Origin: Diphasiastrum complanatum
Taxonomy: Eukaryota; Streptophyta; Lycopodiopsida; Lycopodiales; Lycopodiaceae
Reading direction: 5' to 3'
DNA: 64,000 bases
Assembly (NCBI GenBank): GCA_029204225.1
Contig: CM055093.1
Coordinates: 48,122,354-48,186,353 of the forward strand
Made by a program: the position numbers and the translations under genes
Notes under the pieces: generated by a model
What the model saw: only the letters and a program-made list of their open reading frames with translations
The model's database searches: none
What the model was told of the DNA's origin: nothing
Shown here: one piece after another, positions 35,753 to 45,611 of the stretch
How the letters are laid out: each line of letters opens with the position of its first letter
How positions within the stretch are numbered: position 1 is the stretch's first letter

Positions 35753-36100
35753 CTAATGTTTTGAGTTTTGAGCCAATACACGATATAAAGGTCCATAATT
35801 CTCCTTTGTTGGTCTTCGTGCCCTTTGACATACATCACATTGTTTGATGTAATTCTTATGCATTGTTGGCCACAAGTAGCCAAATTGTAGGATATTGCAT
35901 ATTGTGATATTTATTGCAAAGTGTCCACCTCCCATTGCTCCATTGAGAGGAACATGATCTGACTTGTTTCATGAGCAAGGATACATCGTCGAATCATATT
36001 ATCTGCCCCTCGTCAATACAACTGGTCGACAATCAGCTGATATAGTCTAGCTTTAAGTACAAGCTTCTGATGTTACACCTTGGATAGTGACCAATCGGGT
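35753..36100 (-). pseudogene. Gypsy integrase zinc-finger fragment (G2)
   Basis: On the minus strand frames give LVLKARLYQLI, RGADNMIRRC, GGGHFAINITICNILQFGYL, WPTMHKNYIKQCDVCQRA. This is the RNase H-integrase linker and HHCC finger typical of plant gypsy pol. At least one frameshift breaks it near 35935. It lies on the same strand and downstream of the G2 protease at 38340-38064, with RT and RNase H lost between them. Confidence 0.8.
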
Positions 36101-36106
36101 TGGCCA

Positions 36107-36548
36107 TGTTAGAAATCAGAGTTGATCTGATTTATATTTTGTAAGCTTCAAATTAATGTAATTATTGTATAGTTAGTCAGATTTGCTGTATTCAATTGTG
36201 TTCGGGACGTGACCCACTATGGACATATTTGTCAGGCACCAATCCCGTAGCCGGCTACTTGGGTTACTGAGTAGCCACACGTAGGAAAAATTAGCATGTA
36301 CAGTGTTATTTACAGTACTTGCTATATTTGAGGGCATGTCTCGAGTTTGTCTGTCGAATATGGCCATATCATTGGCAGGTGGTAGGCCAATCTTAGGACA
36401 CCTGTCTTTTTCATGCAGTTTGTGAATACACTATATGTTTATACAATTAACTTTTGATGTGCCATCTTTGAGAGCTTGTGAGGAGTGGCTATGGTGATTG
36501 ATTGATGTGATTTGTATACTGCACTAGATCCTAATAGAATTTGTAACT
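36107..36548 (+). repeat. Probable LTR of another truncated copia-type element
   Basis: A block starting TGTTAGAAATCAGAG ends immediately before a perfect primer site at 36549. It interrupts the G2 gypsy relic. The expected CA end is degenerate (GTAACT) and no second LTR was found, so the left boundary is tentative. Confidence 0.4.
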
Positions 36549-36560
36549 TGGTATCAGAGC
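36549..36560 (+). other. Primer-binding site (tRNA-iMet type)
   Basis: TGGTATCAGAGC, followed by GACAGGGTG. It marks the start of a leader that runs into about 1.1 kb of sequence (to about 37665) with no recognisable gag. Confidence 0.75.
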
Positions 36561-37664
36561 GACAGGGTGTTGCAGGTATGCACAATTCTATGGAGCCATC
36601 GTCGGCATCTTTCACCAAGAAACATGGCACTCATAGTATCTCTAAATAAAGGACATAAATTCACGGAAAATTGCTCAAAACGGTGAGTTGCTTCGAAAAA
36701 TGGCTGTGACGAAAAATTGGCCAGGACTTCTTCGATAATCCATCAATTACTGAGTGAAGCAGAGCAAAAGGTGGAGTAGGGTAGTGGCAACTCTTGTCTG
36801 AGAAGATTTTGAAATTCATTTATAGTGTGAAGAGAAAGAAGCAGTTTGGGGAACTAGCTATGGTGGCCTAGTTTTCGGAAAAATTGTCACAACCACAAAT
36901 ATTTCTTTATGGTTGACAGAATTGGGCACTGTAAAGTGCTACCCAACATCATTCTAGTGAGGCCAAGCTAATCCTAAAAGGATGGAGTCAGCCATGCAGC
37001 ACAGAAGGAACAATTGCCTTCTCTTAGGCTATGGAAGAAATGACAGCTAGGGTTTACAAGCGGAAAAGACAAGATCTTTTGGTAGGAAATCATTATCAAA
37101 GTTGTAAAGCTATGAAGCAAGGCGCCCTAGCATTTTTTATGAACTGCCAATTGATTGTGGGAAGCCATGGAAAGATGAGGATGTAGATCTTAGTTTCTTG
37201 AGGCAAACTCATTTGAGAATTGGGGTTTACAGCCAGGAAATCCTAGACTTTTCTCTATAGGAACGCACTTTTTATGTTGTGAGAAGCTAGGGCAGGGCGC
37301 AATTGGTGGGTGCTTCTAGTTGTCGACAGTCGTGCACAGCCACGTTGTATGTGAGGAGCTAAATCAGCTCTTTGAGAGAGACCATAGGAAAGAAAATGAG
37401 GAAGAGAAAGGAGAAGGAGACGACGGATCAGTTGCGCGCTACCAAGAAGGAGTGCCTCGTGCATATTGGTGTTTAGCGGATGCATGAGCAAGCTTAGGCT
37501 TGCGAAGTGGTACACAATTGCAAGATATCTGTTGGAACCCACTTTAGGAGTGGATTTCCATGTGGCACTTTGGCCATATATGTGTGAAAACAACTATACA
37601 CAAAAATGTACAATATGCTACATGGCTAGATTTGCCAATGTTGGAAAATTTTCATAGCTTTTTC

Positions 37665-38546
37665 CTCTTCCTTTTGACTAAACCTTTAAGGTTTTCTGAA
37701 GATAGGATTACTATCCAGCAATAGATCTATCTTATGGTCCATCGACCGAATGGATGGTAGTCCGTAAAGTAGCTATTTCGAAAAAACTTCACCAAATTCT
37801 TGTTTTAAATCTTGCAGTAATTGTTCTTCTCGATGTGAATTTTCGGTGTTAAAATAGGAAAACACATTCACATCACCAACATCACAATGCAAATGAGATT
37901 TTAAAACCAAATGAAAAAGTTCATAATTGGAACCTTGAAGTTTTTCTATTAACTCAGCCGAGGAAATCATCGGTGATGGCAATACATCAATCTCTCTAGA
38001 AATAGAGACTATTTGATCAAACTTATATTTAAATACCAAAGTATGGTTTTTGAAATCTATTGCTAATAATCAGATTTATCGAAAAACCATTCATAACCCA
38101 AGATTACATCAGTTCTATCTAGATTCATGATGTGGAAGTCGAGCAGCTCAACAAGATCCTGCATCCAAAGCTCTAAATTTGGAACTTTTGCATCCCAAAT
38201 TTCCGTGTCCGACCCGAGGCAAAATGGACCACATATCATGGTAGGCACCCGAAGCTTCTGCACAAGTCGAGCATTCAAAAAATTGTGAGTACTTTCGGAA
38301 TCTAATAGGACATTTATGTCTTCCCTAAAATTTTGCCTCTCACAAAACAATTAATTACGCTTGAAAGAAAGTGTACTAAAATTACAAGTACAATTACAAT
38401 CATTCAATAAATTGACTTCCAATTTACCTGTGGTTTTTACTTGACGACTTAGTTTTTCGTTCGGGGCACTGCTTAGCACGGTGCCTGGGTTTATTGCAGA
38501 GAAAACACAAATTTTCTTTACTTACTGCCAACCGTGCTTTGTCTTT
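37665..38546 (-). pseudogene. Gypsy G2 gag knuckle, protease and linker
   Basis: From 38546 downward on the minus strand: a CCHC knuckle (CFLCNKPRHRAKQCP, near 38510-38465), an aspartic protease with INVLLDSESTHNFLNARLV (the usual DSGS is DSES) and VILGYEWFF (38350-38063), then the pol linker (38039-37773) with LLQDLKQEFGEVF followed by GLPSIRSMDHKIDLL, the standard lead-in to gypsy RT. Stops and a frameshift occur, and it ends near 37665 before the RT core. The upstream gag part is on the far side of copia B2 at 49760-50096. Confidence 0.8.
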
Positions 38547-38547
38547 T

Positions 38548-39277
38548 TGTGAAGAATTGAAAAAGATTATCTATGTTAGATATAGGGGTCTTATGTTTTT
38601 TATATCAAGCATCTAGGTGTAGGATGTTGATAGGACCAAATTTGGCATAGATGGCAAATTACCCATTTCCACTTGTAATGCCACTATTTAGCCAAAATAG
38701 AGTAAGAGGCTAAACTCGTGCCAATTAGAGTGTAGACAAGTGTAATACTTTTGTTTGATGAAATTTAAGAGGTCCAATAGGAATTAGAGGTTGAACCTTG
38801 AGGGGTCCAATAGAATTTGAGGTTTGCTTGAAAATGGTCCAATAGAATTTAGAGGTGAATGGATCAATGGTCCAATAGAATTAACAGGTGGCAAAAGTAT
38901 GGTCCATCATAGTTAAGCATAGTGGTAGCTCATGGATCTACTAGTATCATTGTACTTCTCATTTGGATCTAATTGATTTTGAGATTGAGTGGATTTTGTG
39001 AGTAATTGGTTTTCTAGCTTTATCTCTCTACCCGAGAGCTCATGATGATTTTCTCTCTCTACCCGAGGAGAGCAGCCTGTTTTTACTTATATTTTTGGAG
39101 CACTTCCCACACGTGTGAGTGAGAGTTGGACGTGATTGAATGCATGTAGTAGTGTGTTTTTGCCATAAAATCAAAGATAGATGTTGAATCTCAATCTAGT
39201 CTTGATCTTGGTGCATCTACACACCTTAGGAGATCACAAATACATGTTGTGGACAGTCCACACGTGTGAAATCAACA
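38548..39277 (+). repeat. 5' LTR of copia B2
   Basis: 730 bp from TGTGAAGAATTG to GAAATCAACA, followed by a perfect primer site. CACACGTGTG occurs twice (39108-39117 and 39259-39268). The 5 bp before it are CTTTT; the matching duplicate cannot be checked because the 3' LTR is truncated. Confidence 0.93.
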
Positions 39278-39289
39278 TGGTATCAGAGC
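39278..39289 (+). other. Primer-binding site of copia B2
   Basis: TGGTATCAGAGC directly after the LTR end, then CTACCTAAGG. This site is lost in B1. Confidence 0.93.
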
Positions 39290-39876
39290 CTACCTAAGGT
39301 TACCATGCATTTTGATCCATTTAAGTGAAAACTTTTCATCAATCTTGAGCTAGAAATTGTCAAGATCCATTTTCCTAGCTATCTTGTCTAATTTTGGATC
39401 AAAAGAGATCAATAGGGCATGATTGGGTCTGACTTGGTATTGTACGGAATCAGGTGCTTAGACACATGTGAGGAACATCCAATTTCAGATTAAAAATTCT
39501 CTCTCATGCTTCATTTATTTATCTTGCTTGATAGCTTGTTTTGAAGCTATTTTTGTCTAGTTTTTGAAGCAATCAGTTTCATTCCATTTGGTTGAGCCAA
39601 TCAAAAGTTATAAGCTTTTGAAGAGGGTTAGGTAGGGCACCTAGATCTGGGTGGACACATTTGGTTTGGTCAAGAGATTGCTTGTTAGATCTCTGTTCAC
39701 AGTTGTATGGTTACCAATCTCATCTATAAGTGATCTAGACATTGTTTTGAGATCATAGCCAATTTGTTTCATACAATATCATTGAGTTTGAGTCAAATTT
39801 GGTTACTTAGTGTATTTCACATGTGCTAAGAGTAAATGATCCTAACTTTGTCTATAGTCCATCATTTGATGTGAAA
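39290..39876 (+). other. Leader of copia B2, first part
   Basis: Aligns with the B1 leader until TTGATGTGAAA, where copia C is inserted; it resumes at 45456 with TAGATCTTGTTTTAGAG. TGAAA (39872-39876) is the target duplication of C. Confidence 0.88.
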
Positions 39877-40523
39877 TGTGAAAATTGTCAACATTTCCTT
39901 GTCTAGTTTTAGGCCAAAATTGCTAAAAATGGCACATAGTTTAGGATCTGACTTTTCACACGTGTGAAACAGGTCTAGATATTTTTAGTAAGTGTATTTT
40001 TTCAGTATGAAGAAGTGTCAAACTTCAAGACCTTCGAAATGAGTCCATTTTCATGTATTTTGGACATATATGCCAATTTTACCTATATAGGGCATATTTT
40101 AGGTAAGGAGGGTCTAGAGAGAGGAGAGAGAGTCATCTCTCTCAGCTATATATAGCAGGTAGGCCGTGGAGAAACAGGTTGGAGCAGATCCATTGTATTC
40201 ATTTGCTTAATGAGAGATTTTTCTATTGGGTTCTCCTTCCATTGTTGGCATTGTGTAGTGATTGAGTTCAAGCTTTGTGTGTATGATCTTAGGTGCTTTC
40301 CAAAAGTGGTAGGCTGATGTATTATGGACTGTATAATGCTATTTTGGGCCGCACTTGATGTTTATGGAAGTTTCCATTTGTGATAAATGCTTTTTGATCA
40401 AGTTCTTTGCATTCTAGGTAGCATAGAATGTGTTGCCAATTCCTAGCTTATGTAGTTTGGAGTGCAAGCATTCAAGCCAATGATCTTGGAGTTTAGATCC
40501 ACTTAGGATCTGTATTTTTCACA
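39877..40523 (+). repeat. 5' LTR of copia C
   Basis: 647 bp, TGTGAAAATTG to GTATTTTTCACA. TATA box TATATATAG at 40147-40155. I see one difference from the 3' LTR (T at about 40432 versus A at about 45360). TSD TGAAA on both sides. Confidence 0.97.
39954..39969. promoter_or_regulatory. 16-bp palindrome TTTCACACGTGTGAAA in copia C 5' LTR
   Basis: Perfect palindrome with a CACGTG centre, about 180 bp before the TATA box. Repeated in the 3' LTR at 44881-44896. It could bind a bHLH or bZIP factor, or relate to LTR ends (TGTGAAA and TTTCACA). Confidence 0.7.
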
Positions 40524-40535
40524 TGGTATCAGAGC
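40524..40535 (+). other. Primer-binding site of copia C
   Basis: TGGTATCAGAGC directly after the 5' LTR, then TGGTTGGC. Confidence 0.95.
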
Positions 40536-41696
40536 TGGTTGGCTTCTATTTACAGTAAGTATTCCATTTTTGGTGATATTTGGATGTTTGATCAAGTTCT
40601 AGCATGATTTTGCATTGCTTTGTTGATCAAATCTTATTAACCTTTGTTTTGTGAGTTGAACTTGTGGATCAAAAGCATATTTCAGGTCTATTGAAGATCA
40701 GAGGCTGAAAAGAAACTATTTTGGATCAGATCATAACACCTAATCATTTGTGATTGTGAGGCTTGTGCATATTCAATACTAACAATGTTCTTTTCAATCC
40801 TATTGTTGACAATCTCCATTCTTGGATGAACACTCTCCTTAAGTGGATGAAACTTCTCCTTAAGTGGATGACAAATGCTCTTTTGAGTGAGTTGTAATTC
40901 TCCTAAAGGCTGAGCAAAGCTCCCATTTGGATGAAAGATCCCCTTTTTTGGGTGAACATATTGTAAGCTCCATTGTGAAGAGCATATTGTAAAGATTGTC
41001 ATCAATTTTGGCATAATTTTTTGGTGTACTTTGTTGAGCATGTAAGTAACTCTCCTTATGTAATTTGATTGGAGCATTTGCTGGAAGGTGTTAACCATTA
41101 TGCAAGTGTGTTTTCAGGTTCTTAACAGGTTGAGGAACATTCTCATGTGAAGTGATCTTAGATCTACATCTAAACACCAAGATTTGACAAGATAGTGAAG
41201 CTAGTCTTGTGATTCACTAAGTGTGCTCATTCATTCACCTCTAAATCTTGTATTTATCACTTGCTGGAGTTTATAAACTTTTAGAAGTGTGGTTTACATG
41301 TGGTTTTACAGGTTGAATCAATATCTTAGTGTGTTGATCATATGTTGATCAAGTTTGTTCATTACTAGGTAATCTTGGCATCCTAGTTTTGGGTATTTTC
41401 TAAGAATGCAAGTAACTCTTCACACCATAACTTGATTTGGTCACTTGCTGGAAAGTTTGAGAGCTTAAGCAAGAGTGTGTTCAGGTTGGTTTGATTTTGT
41501 AATCCATTCTTAGTGTGTGCAAAGTGTTGCATGTGTTTCAATCTTCCTTTCTATGCTTGGAAACCATCTAGGTTCAAGATAGAAGTGTTTTAGGGTCCTA
41601 AATCTTCATAGATCTCTTTATCTATCATTTGTTGAGAGAAAAGTGAGTGCTAAGTGCTTTAGGACAAAACCTAAAAGTTGAAGAAACATTAGAATC
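40536..41696 (+). other. Long leader of copia C with internal repeats
   Basis: About 1.16 kb. Short CTCCTTAAGTGGATGA-type repeats lie near 40800-40930. A degenerate module containing TTGCTGGA and GTGTG..TTCAGGTT recurs near 41079, 41261 and 41445. A 136-codon antisense frame (41098-40688) reads through the short repeats and is probably incidental. Confidence 0.7.
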
Positions 41697-42986
41697 ATGG
41701 CTTCCAATGGTGGGATCATGCTAGAGTCTAGTGAAAGGTTGAGTTCATCAAACTACTCTACTTGGAAAGTGAGGATGGAGTCCTTACTTGAGTTGAATGA
41801 ACTCATGGACATAGTTGCAGAAATTGAAGAGAGACCTCTCACACTTCAAGAGCAACAAAGGTTTGATAAGAAGGCAAAAAGGGCTCTTCATATCATTAAA
41901 ATGAATGTTACAAATGAACTTCTCAAGGAAGTTGGAAAGTGTCAAAGTGCAAGTGAGGCATGGAATGCCTTAAAGAAGCTCTTTGAATCAAAGTCCACAT
42001 CTAGGGTATTGACCCTAAGGAGACAAATATTTTCTAGTAGGCAAAGAGAGGGTGAAAGTGCTCATGCATTTATCTTGAGAGTTAAGTCCCTAAGTGATGA
42101 TTTAGCATGCATTGATGAGAACATAAAAGATGGTGAAATAGTCCAAGTTATGTTGAATGGTTTGCTAAATGAACATGCTAACCTTGTGCAAAGTTTTGCC
42201 ATTCAAAGAGTCTTGCCAAGTGTGGTTGACTTGCAAGAAATCTTATTGGCTGAAGAACATAGGTTGCAATCAAAGCTTGATGGTGCATCCTTGCAAGGTG
42301 GAGGTGAAGAGGCTTTCTTCACAAAAGGCAAATTCAAGGGCAAAGGTAAAGGCAAAGGGAAATGGTCCAAAGGTGGTAACTTTGATCATGATGATCACTC
42401 TTCCTCTTCCTCTTCTACTAAGAACAATAAGTCAAAGTTCAAGTGCTTTTATTGTGGGATAAAAGGACATTTTGCAAATGAATGCCATAAGAAACAAAAT
42501 GCTAGATCTAGGTTGAGATCTAATGTACTTCTTGGAGATGATAATTGTTGTGCTAACTTGGCAAGCTTTGGTGAATCTATGGTCAATTTTTTGGATCCAT
42601 TGGATCTTGAAGATGCACTAGTGTTACCTACTAGTCATATGGAGTCATGTGGAGCTAAATTAGCATCATGTTTGTACTCTTCTACTCATGGACTTCCAAG
42701 GCTTGGTGGTTCTTCAATGGTGCTAGATGGCAAGTGCAAAAATGGAAAAGGTAAGGAAGGAGCTAACTTCATCAATGGAGTTGATGAAGATTCTTCTTTG
42801 GAAGTGATTGTTGCTAATGACTTGTTTGTTCATATGGAAAAAGATGGAGATGCTAAGTGTCATTCTTTGCAAGAAGATGGTTGTTCTTCTAATTCTTTTC
42901 ATATTGATGTATGTAATCATGTGGGAAAAGATGATGGTGCTTTGAGCATGCTTGAATGGAAATGGTTCTTTTACATCTTTTTGTGA
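41697..42986 (+). CDS. Copia C gag with a passenger-derived tail
   Basis: 429 residues. Residues 1 to about 265 are copia gag, closely similar to copia A (WKVRMESLLELNELMDIV, then SKSTSRVLTLRRQIFSS), with the knuckle CFYCGIKGHFANEC at about 251-264. Right after the knuckle, where protease should begin, the sequence changes to an unrecognised part with DLEDALVLPTSHMESCGAKL and LYSSTHGLPRLGG. A close match to this part is found inside copia D (DLEDGLVQTTWFMESCGAGL). There is no protease, integrase, RT or RNase H. The start ATG aligns with the gag starts of A and B2. The frame overlaps the next one by about 35 nt. Confidence 0.9.
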   Translation: MASNGGIMLESSERLSSSNYSTWKVRMESLLELNELMDIVAEIEERPLTLQEQQRFDKKAKRALHIIKMNVTNELLKEVGKCQSASEAWNALKKLFESKSTSRVLTLRRQIFSSRQREGESAHAFILRVKSLSDDLACIDENIKDGEIVQVMLNGLLNEHANLVQSFAIQRVLPSVVDLQEILLAEEHRLQSKLDGASLQGGGEEAFFTKGKFKGKGKGKGKWSKGGNFDHDDHSSSSSSTKNNKSKFKCFYCGIKGHFANECHKKQNARSRLRSNVLLGDDNCCANLASFGESMVNFLDPLDLEDALVLPTSHMESCGAKLASCLYSSTHGLPRLGGSSMVLDGKCKNGKGKEGANFINGVDEDSSLEVIVANDLFVHMEKDGDAKCHSLQEDGCSSNSFHIDVCNHVGKDDGALSMLEWKWFFYIFL

Positions 42987-44790
42987 TAAAGTCATTTGTG
43001 CAACAAGTGGTGTCACATTTCTTCATAAAAAGAGTAGATCAAAGGTTTCTATCATGAGACTTGGTGAGGGAGATCACAAGTCAAAAGGAAGAGAAGTATG
43101 TGAAGTGTTCAAAGTAGGATGTACTTTGAATGATGTTTTTATGAACGATAGTGAGGAAGAATCATTATCATATGACTCATTACCTAAATCATTGAGTAGA
43201 AGTTCATGTTTGAAAAGAGAGAGTACTTCAATCACTCTTATGTTGAAGGTACTAAGGATTCTTTTCTTGGCTTCTAATATTCAAGAGTCTTCTACTTCTT
43301 ATGGTGCAACTATCAAGAGGGAGGTTTCTAACTTTTGTGGTGCTAGCATTAAGAGGGAGTCTTGTGAAGGAAAGGGCAATGGAAGAGTGGTTCTTGGGAA
43401 GATCCAAATCATGGATCTAACATCTCTTCATCAACTCAAAGCATTCTATGATTGTGGTGGATTGTTCATTCATGGTCAAGATGGCAAAAGGTTGGTTGAA
43501 GAAGACTACATGGAGCAACTCAAGTGGCAACTTCTTCAAGGCAAGGGAGATATCATTGGTGAGCTTATTGAGGTTTGTTATGAACTCAAGAGGGCTGTTT
43601 TGATTAGGTTTGATACTCATCTTCACCTACTCTACTTCATGTTAAATGGAAATGTTGGAATCTATCTTTTGGTTTATGATGGTGGCATTGTTTTCACTAA
43701 CTATAGTGAAGGGTCAAATTTGAGCATTGATGAGATCTTGTGGGATCTTAATCATGTGTTTGAGAGGGAGTATCTTCAGAGTTTCAGATCTGAAGATGTT
43801 CACATATGCAAGATCTTTGATGTCTTATTGGAAGATCAAGAGGTTGATCTTGGATTGCTTCATCAACACCAAGAGACAAGTGGCAATTCGAAGCTAGTGA
43901 AAAGCATCAAAGAAGAGACAAATGGTCAAGGCATTTTGGATCTGTTTTTACAGGTTCTTGAAGGTTCAAGTAAGGTCTTTGGAGCTGCAAGGAAGTGTCT
44001 TCTTACTCTACCTCACTTGCCTAATCTCATGTATGAACATTGTTATGTCAATGTGTTGAAATTGTCAAATTTCAATAAAACTAGTTCCATAGTTTTGCAT
44101 CCTTTGGATCTTGGAGATGGAATAGTTATCATTGCTGGTTTGTATGATCAAGTACATGAATTCATTCAGATCTTGAAAGGTATTGAAGTGGTCAATATGT
44201 TTTCTTTTGAACAAAGTTCAAGATCTAGTATTCTAGTGTTGGCAAATTGGCAACTTGTTGACATTGTAGGATCAAGCGTTGTGTGCAAATCTTGTGGAGG
44301 TACTTCAAGTATTTCAAGTTCAGGTTTTGGTCATTCAAATGGAGTAGGGAACACATCTTTTTGGCATTCATTCACTCAAAGGCTTTCATGGATTGAAGAT
44401 CTACAAAGGCAAGGTGGTGATGGAAGTTCATTCATGGAGATACATGTTGCATTCACTATATGTATAGTGAAATGTGGAGGAGGCATGCAAACACTTGTTG
44501 ATCACTTTCATTTACAACTTGTTTGCTGCTATTTTACAGAGAAACCAGAGATGGATACATGGAGGAATTCATTAATTGAGATTCTATGTTCTTTTACATG
44601 TACCATTTTTATGATTCTATGTAAAATTGATGTAAGAAATAGTGAAGCATCCTATATGGACACTATTATCTATATCAATTATGTTGTGTCCTATTTTGTA
44701 CATATTAGGATCCTTGAGAAGAGATCTATTCTGATGATGGAGATCATTCTTAAGTTGGAACAAAGTAGTGTTGTAAAACTAGCAAGTTAA
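42952..44790 (+). CDS. Passenger ORF of copia C, replaces pol
   Basis: An open frame of 612 codons in +1 frame relative to gag, ending just before the polypurine tract. It opens without an ATG (first in-frame ATG at 43054), so expression might need frameshifting or internal initiation. I recognise no domain. Its C-terminal half matches a segment of copia D: LEDQEVDL, LVKSIKEET, DLFLQVLEGSSKV, GAARKC, CGGGMQ..VDHFH, CKIDVRNSEAS and EKRSIL. Indels between C and D that I checked are multiples of three, which supports coding. No predicted signal peptide or clear transmembrane run. It may be a captured host sequence or an element-specific accessory gene. Confidence 0.75.
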   Translation: MNGNGSFTSFCDKVICATSGVTFLHKKSRSKVSIMRLGEGDHKSKGREVCEVFKVGCTLNDVFMNDSEEESLSYDSLPKSLSRSSCLKRESTSITLMLKVLRILFLASNIQESSTSYGATIKREVSNFCGASIKRESCEGKGNGRVVLGKIQIMDLTSLHQLKAFYDCGGLFIHGQDGKRLVEEDYMEQLKWQLLQGKGDIIGELIEVCYELKRAVLIRFDTHLHLLYFMLNGNVGIYLLVYDGGIVFTNYSEGSNLSIDEILWDLNHVFEREYLQSFRSEDVHICKIFDVLLEDQEVDLGLLHQHQETSGNSKLVKSIKEETNGQGILDLFLQVLEGSSKVFGAARKCLLTLPHLPNLMYEHCYVNVLKLSNFNKTSSIVLHPLDLGDGIVIIAGLYDQVHEFIQILKGIEVVNMFSFEQSSRSSILVLANWQLVDIVGSSVVCKSCGGTSSISSSGFGHSNGVGNTSFWHSFTQRLSWIEDLQRQGGDGSSFMEIHVAFTICIVKCGGGMQTLVDHFHLQLVCCYFTEKPEMDTWRNSLIEILCSFTCTIFMILCKIDVRNSEASYMDTIIYINYVVSYFVHIRILEKRSILMMEIILKLEQSSVVKLAS

Positions 44791-44791
44791 G

Positions 44792-44803
44792 TTGAAGAGG
44801 GAG
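44792..44803 (+). other. Polypurine tract of copia C
   Basis: TTGAAGAGGGAG, identical to those of A and D. A short trace of the ancestral pol end (AAACTAG) precedes it, so the passenger was fitted into an A-like 3' end. Confidence 0.85.
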
Positions 44804-45450
44804 TGTGAAAATTGTCAACATTTCCTTGTCTAGTTTTAGGCCAAAATTGCTAAAAATGGCACATAGTTTAGGATCTGACTTTTCACACGTGTGAAACAGG
44901 TCTAGATATTTTTAGTAAGTGTATTTTTTCAGTATGAAGAAGTGTCAAACTTCAAGACCTTCGAAATGAGTCCATTTTCATGTATTTTGGACATATATGC
45001 CAATTTTACCTATATAGGGCATATTTTAGGTAAGGAGGGTCTAGAGAGAGGAGAGAGAGTCATCTCTCTCAGCTATATATAGCAGGTAGGCCGTGGAGAA
45101 ACAGGTTGGAGCAGATCCATTGTATTCATTTGCTTAATGAGAGATTTTTCTATTGGGTTCTCCTTCCATTGTTGGCATTGTGTAGTGATTGAGTTCAAGC
45201 TTTGTGTGTATGATCTTAGGTGCTTTCCAAAAGTGGTAGGCTGATGTATTATGGACTGTATAATGCTATTTTGGGCCGCACTTGATGTTTATGGAAGTTT
45301 CCATTTGTGATAAATGCTTTTTGATCAAGTTCTTTGCATTCTAGGTAGCATAGAATGTGATGCCAATTCCTAGCTTATGTAGTTTGGAGTGCAAGCATTC
45401 AAGCCAATGATCTTGGAGTTTAGATCCACTTAGGATCTGTATTTTTCACA
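44804..45450 (+). repeat. 3' LTR of copia C
   Basis: 647 bp with one visible mismatch to the 5' LTR. The target duplication TGAAA follows at 45451-45455, after which the B2 leader resumes. Confidence 0.97.
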
Positions 45451-45455
45451 TGAAA

Positions 45456-45611
45456 TAGATCTTGTTTTAGAGAGATTTGAGTAGCTAGTGAGAATCAATT
45501 CACAAATAATTGCAAGATCTTTCATAGGAGGAGATAGTACTTCATTATTGGATCCTATTGAGAGTGTGCAGCAACATTTATTGTTCATAATTTGAGTTTT
45601 CTTCACTTCAA
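45456..45611 (+). other. Leader of copia B2, second part
   Basis: Continuation of the B2 leader after copia C, aligning with 13288-13443 of B1. Confidence 0.85.

Noticed and set aside
40688-41098. 136-codon antisense frame with repeated His-Pro words
   Set aside because: It reads through short repeats in the copia C leader; no homology, and the sense strand explains the sequence.
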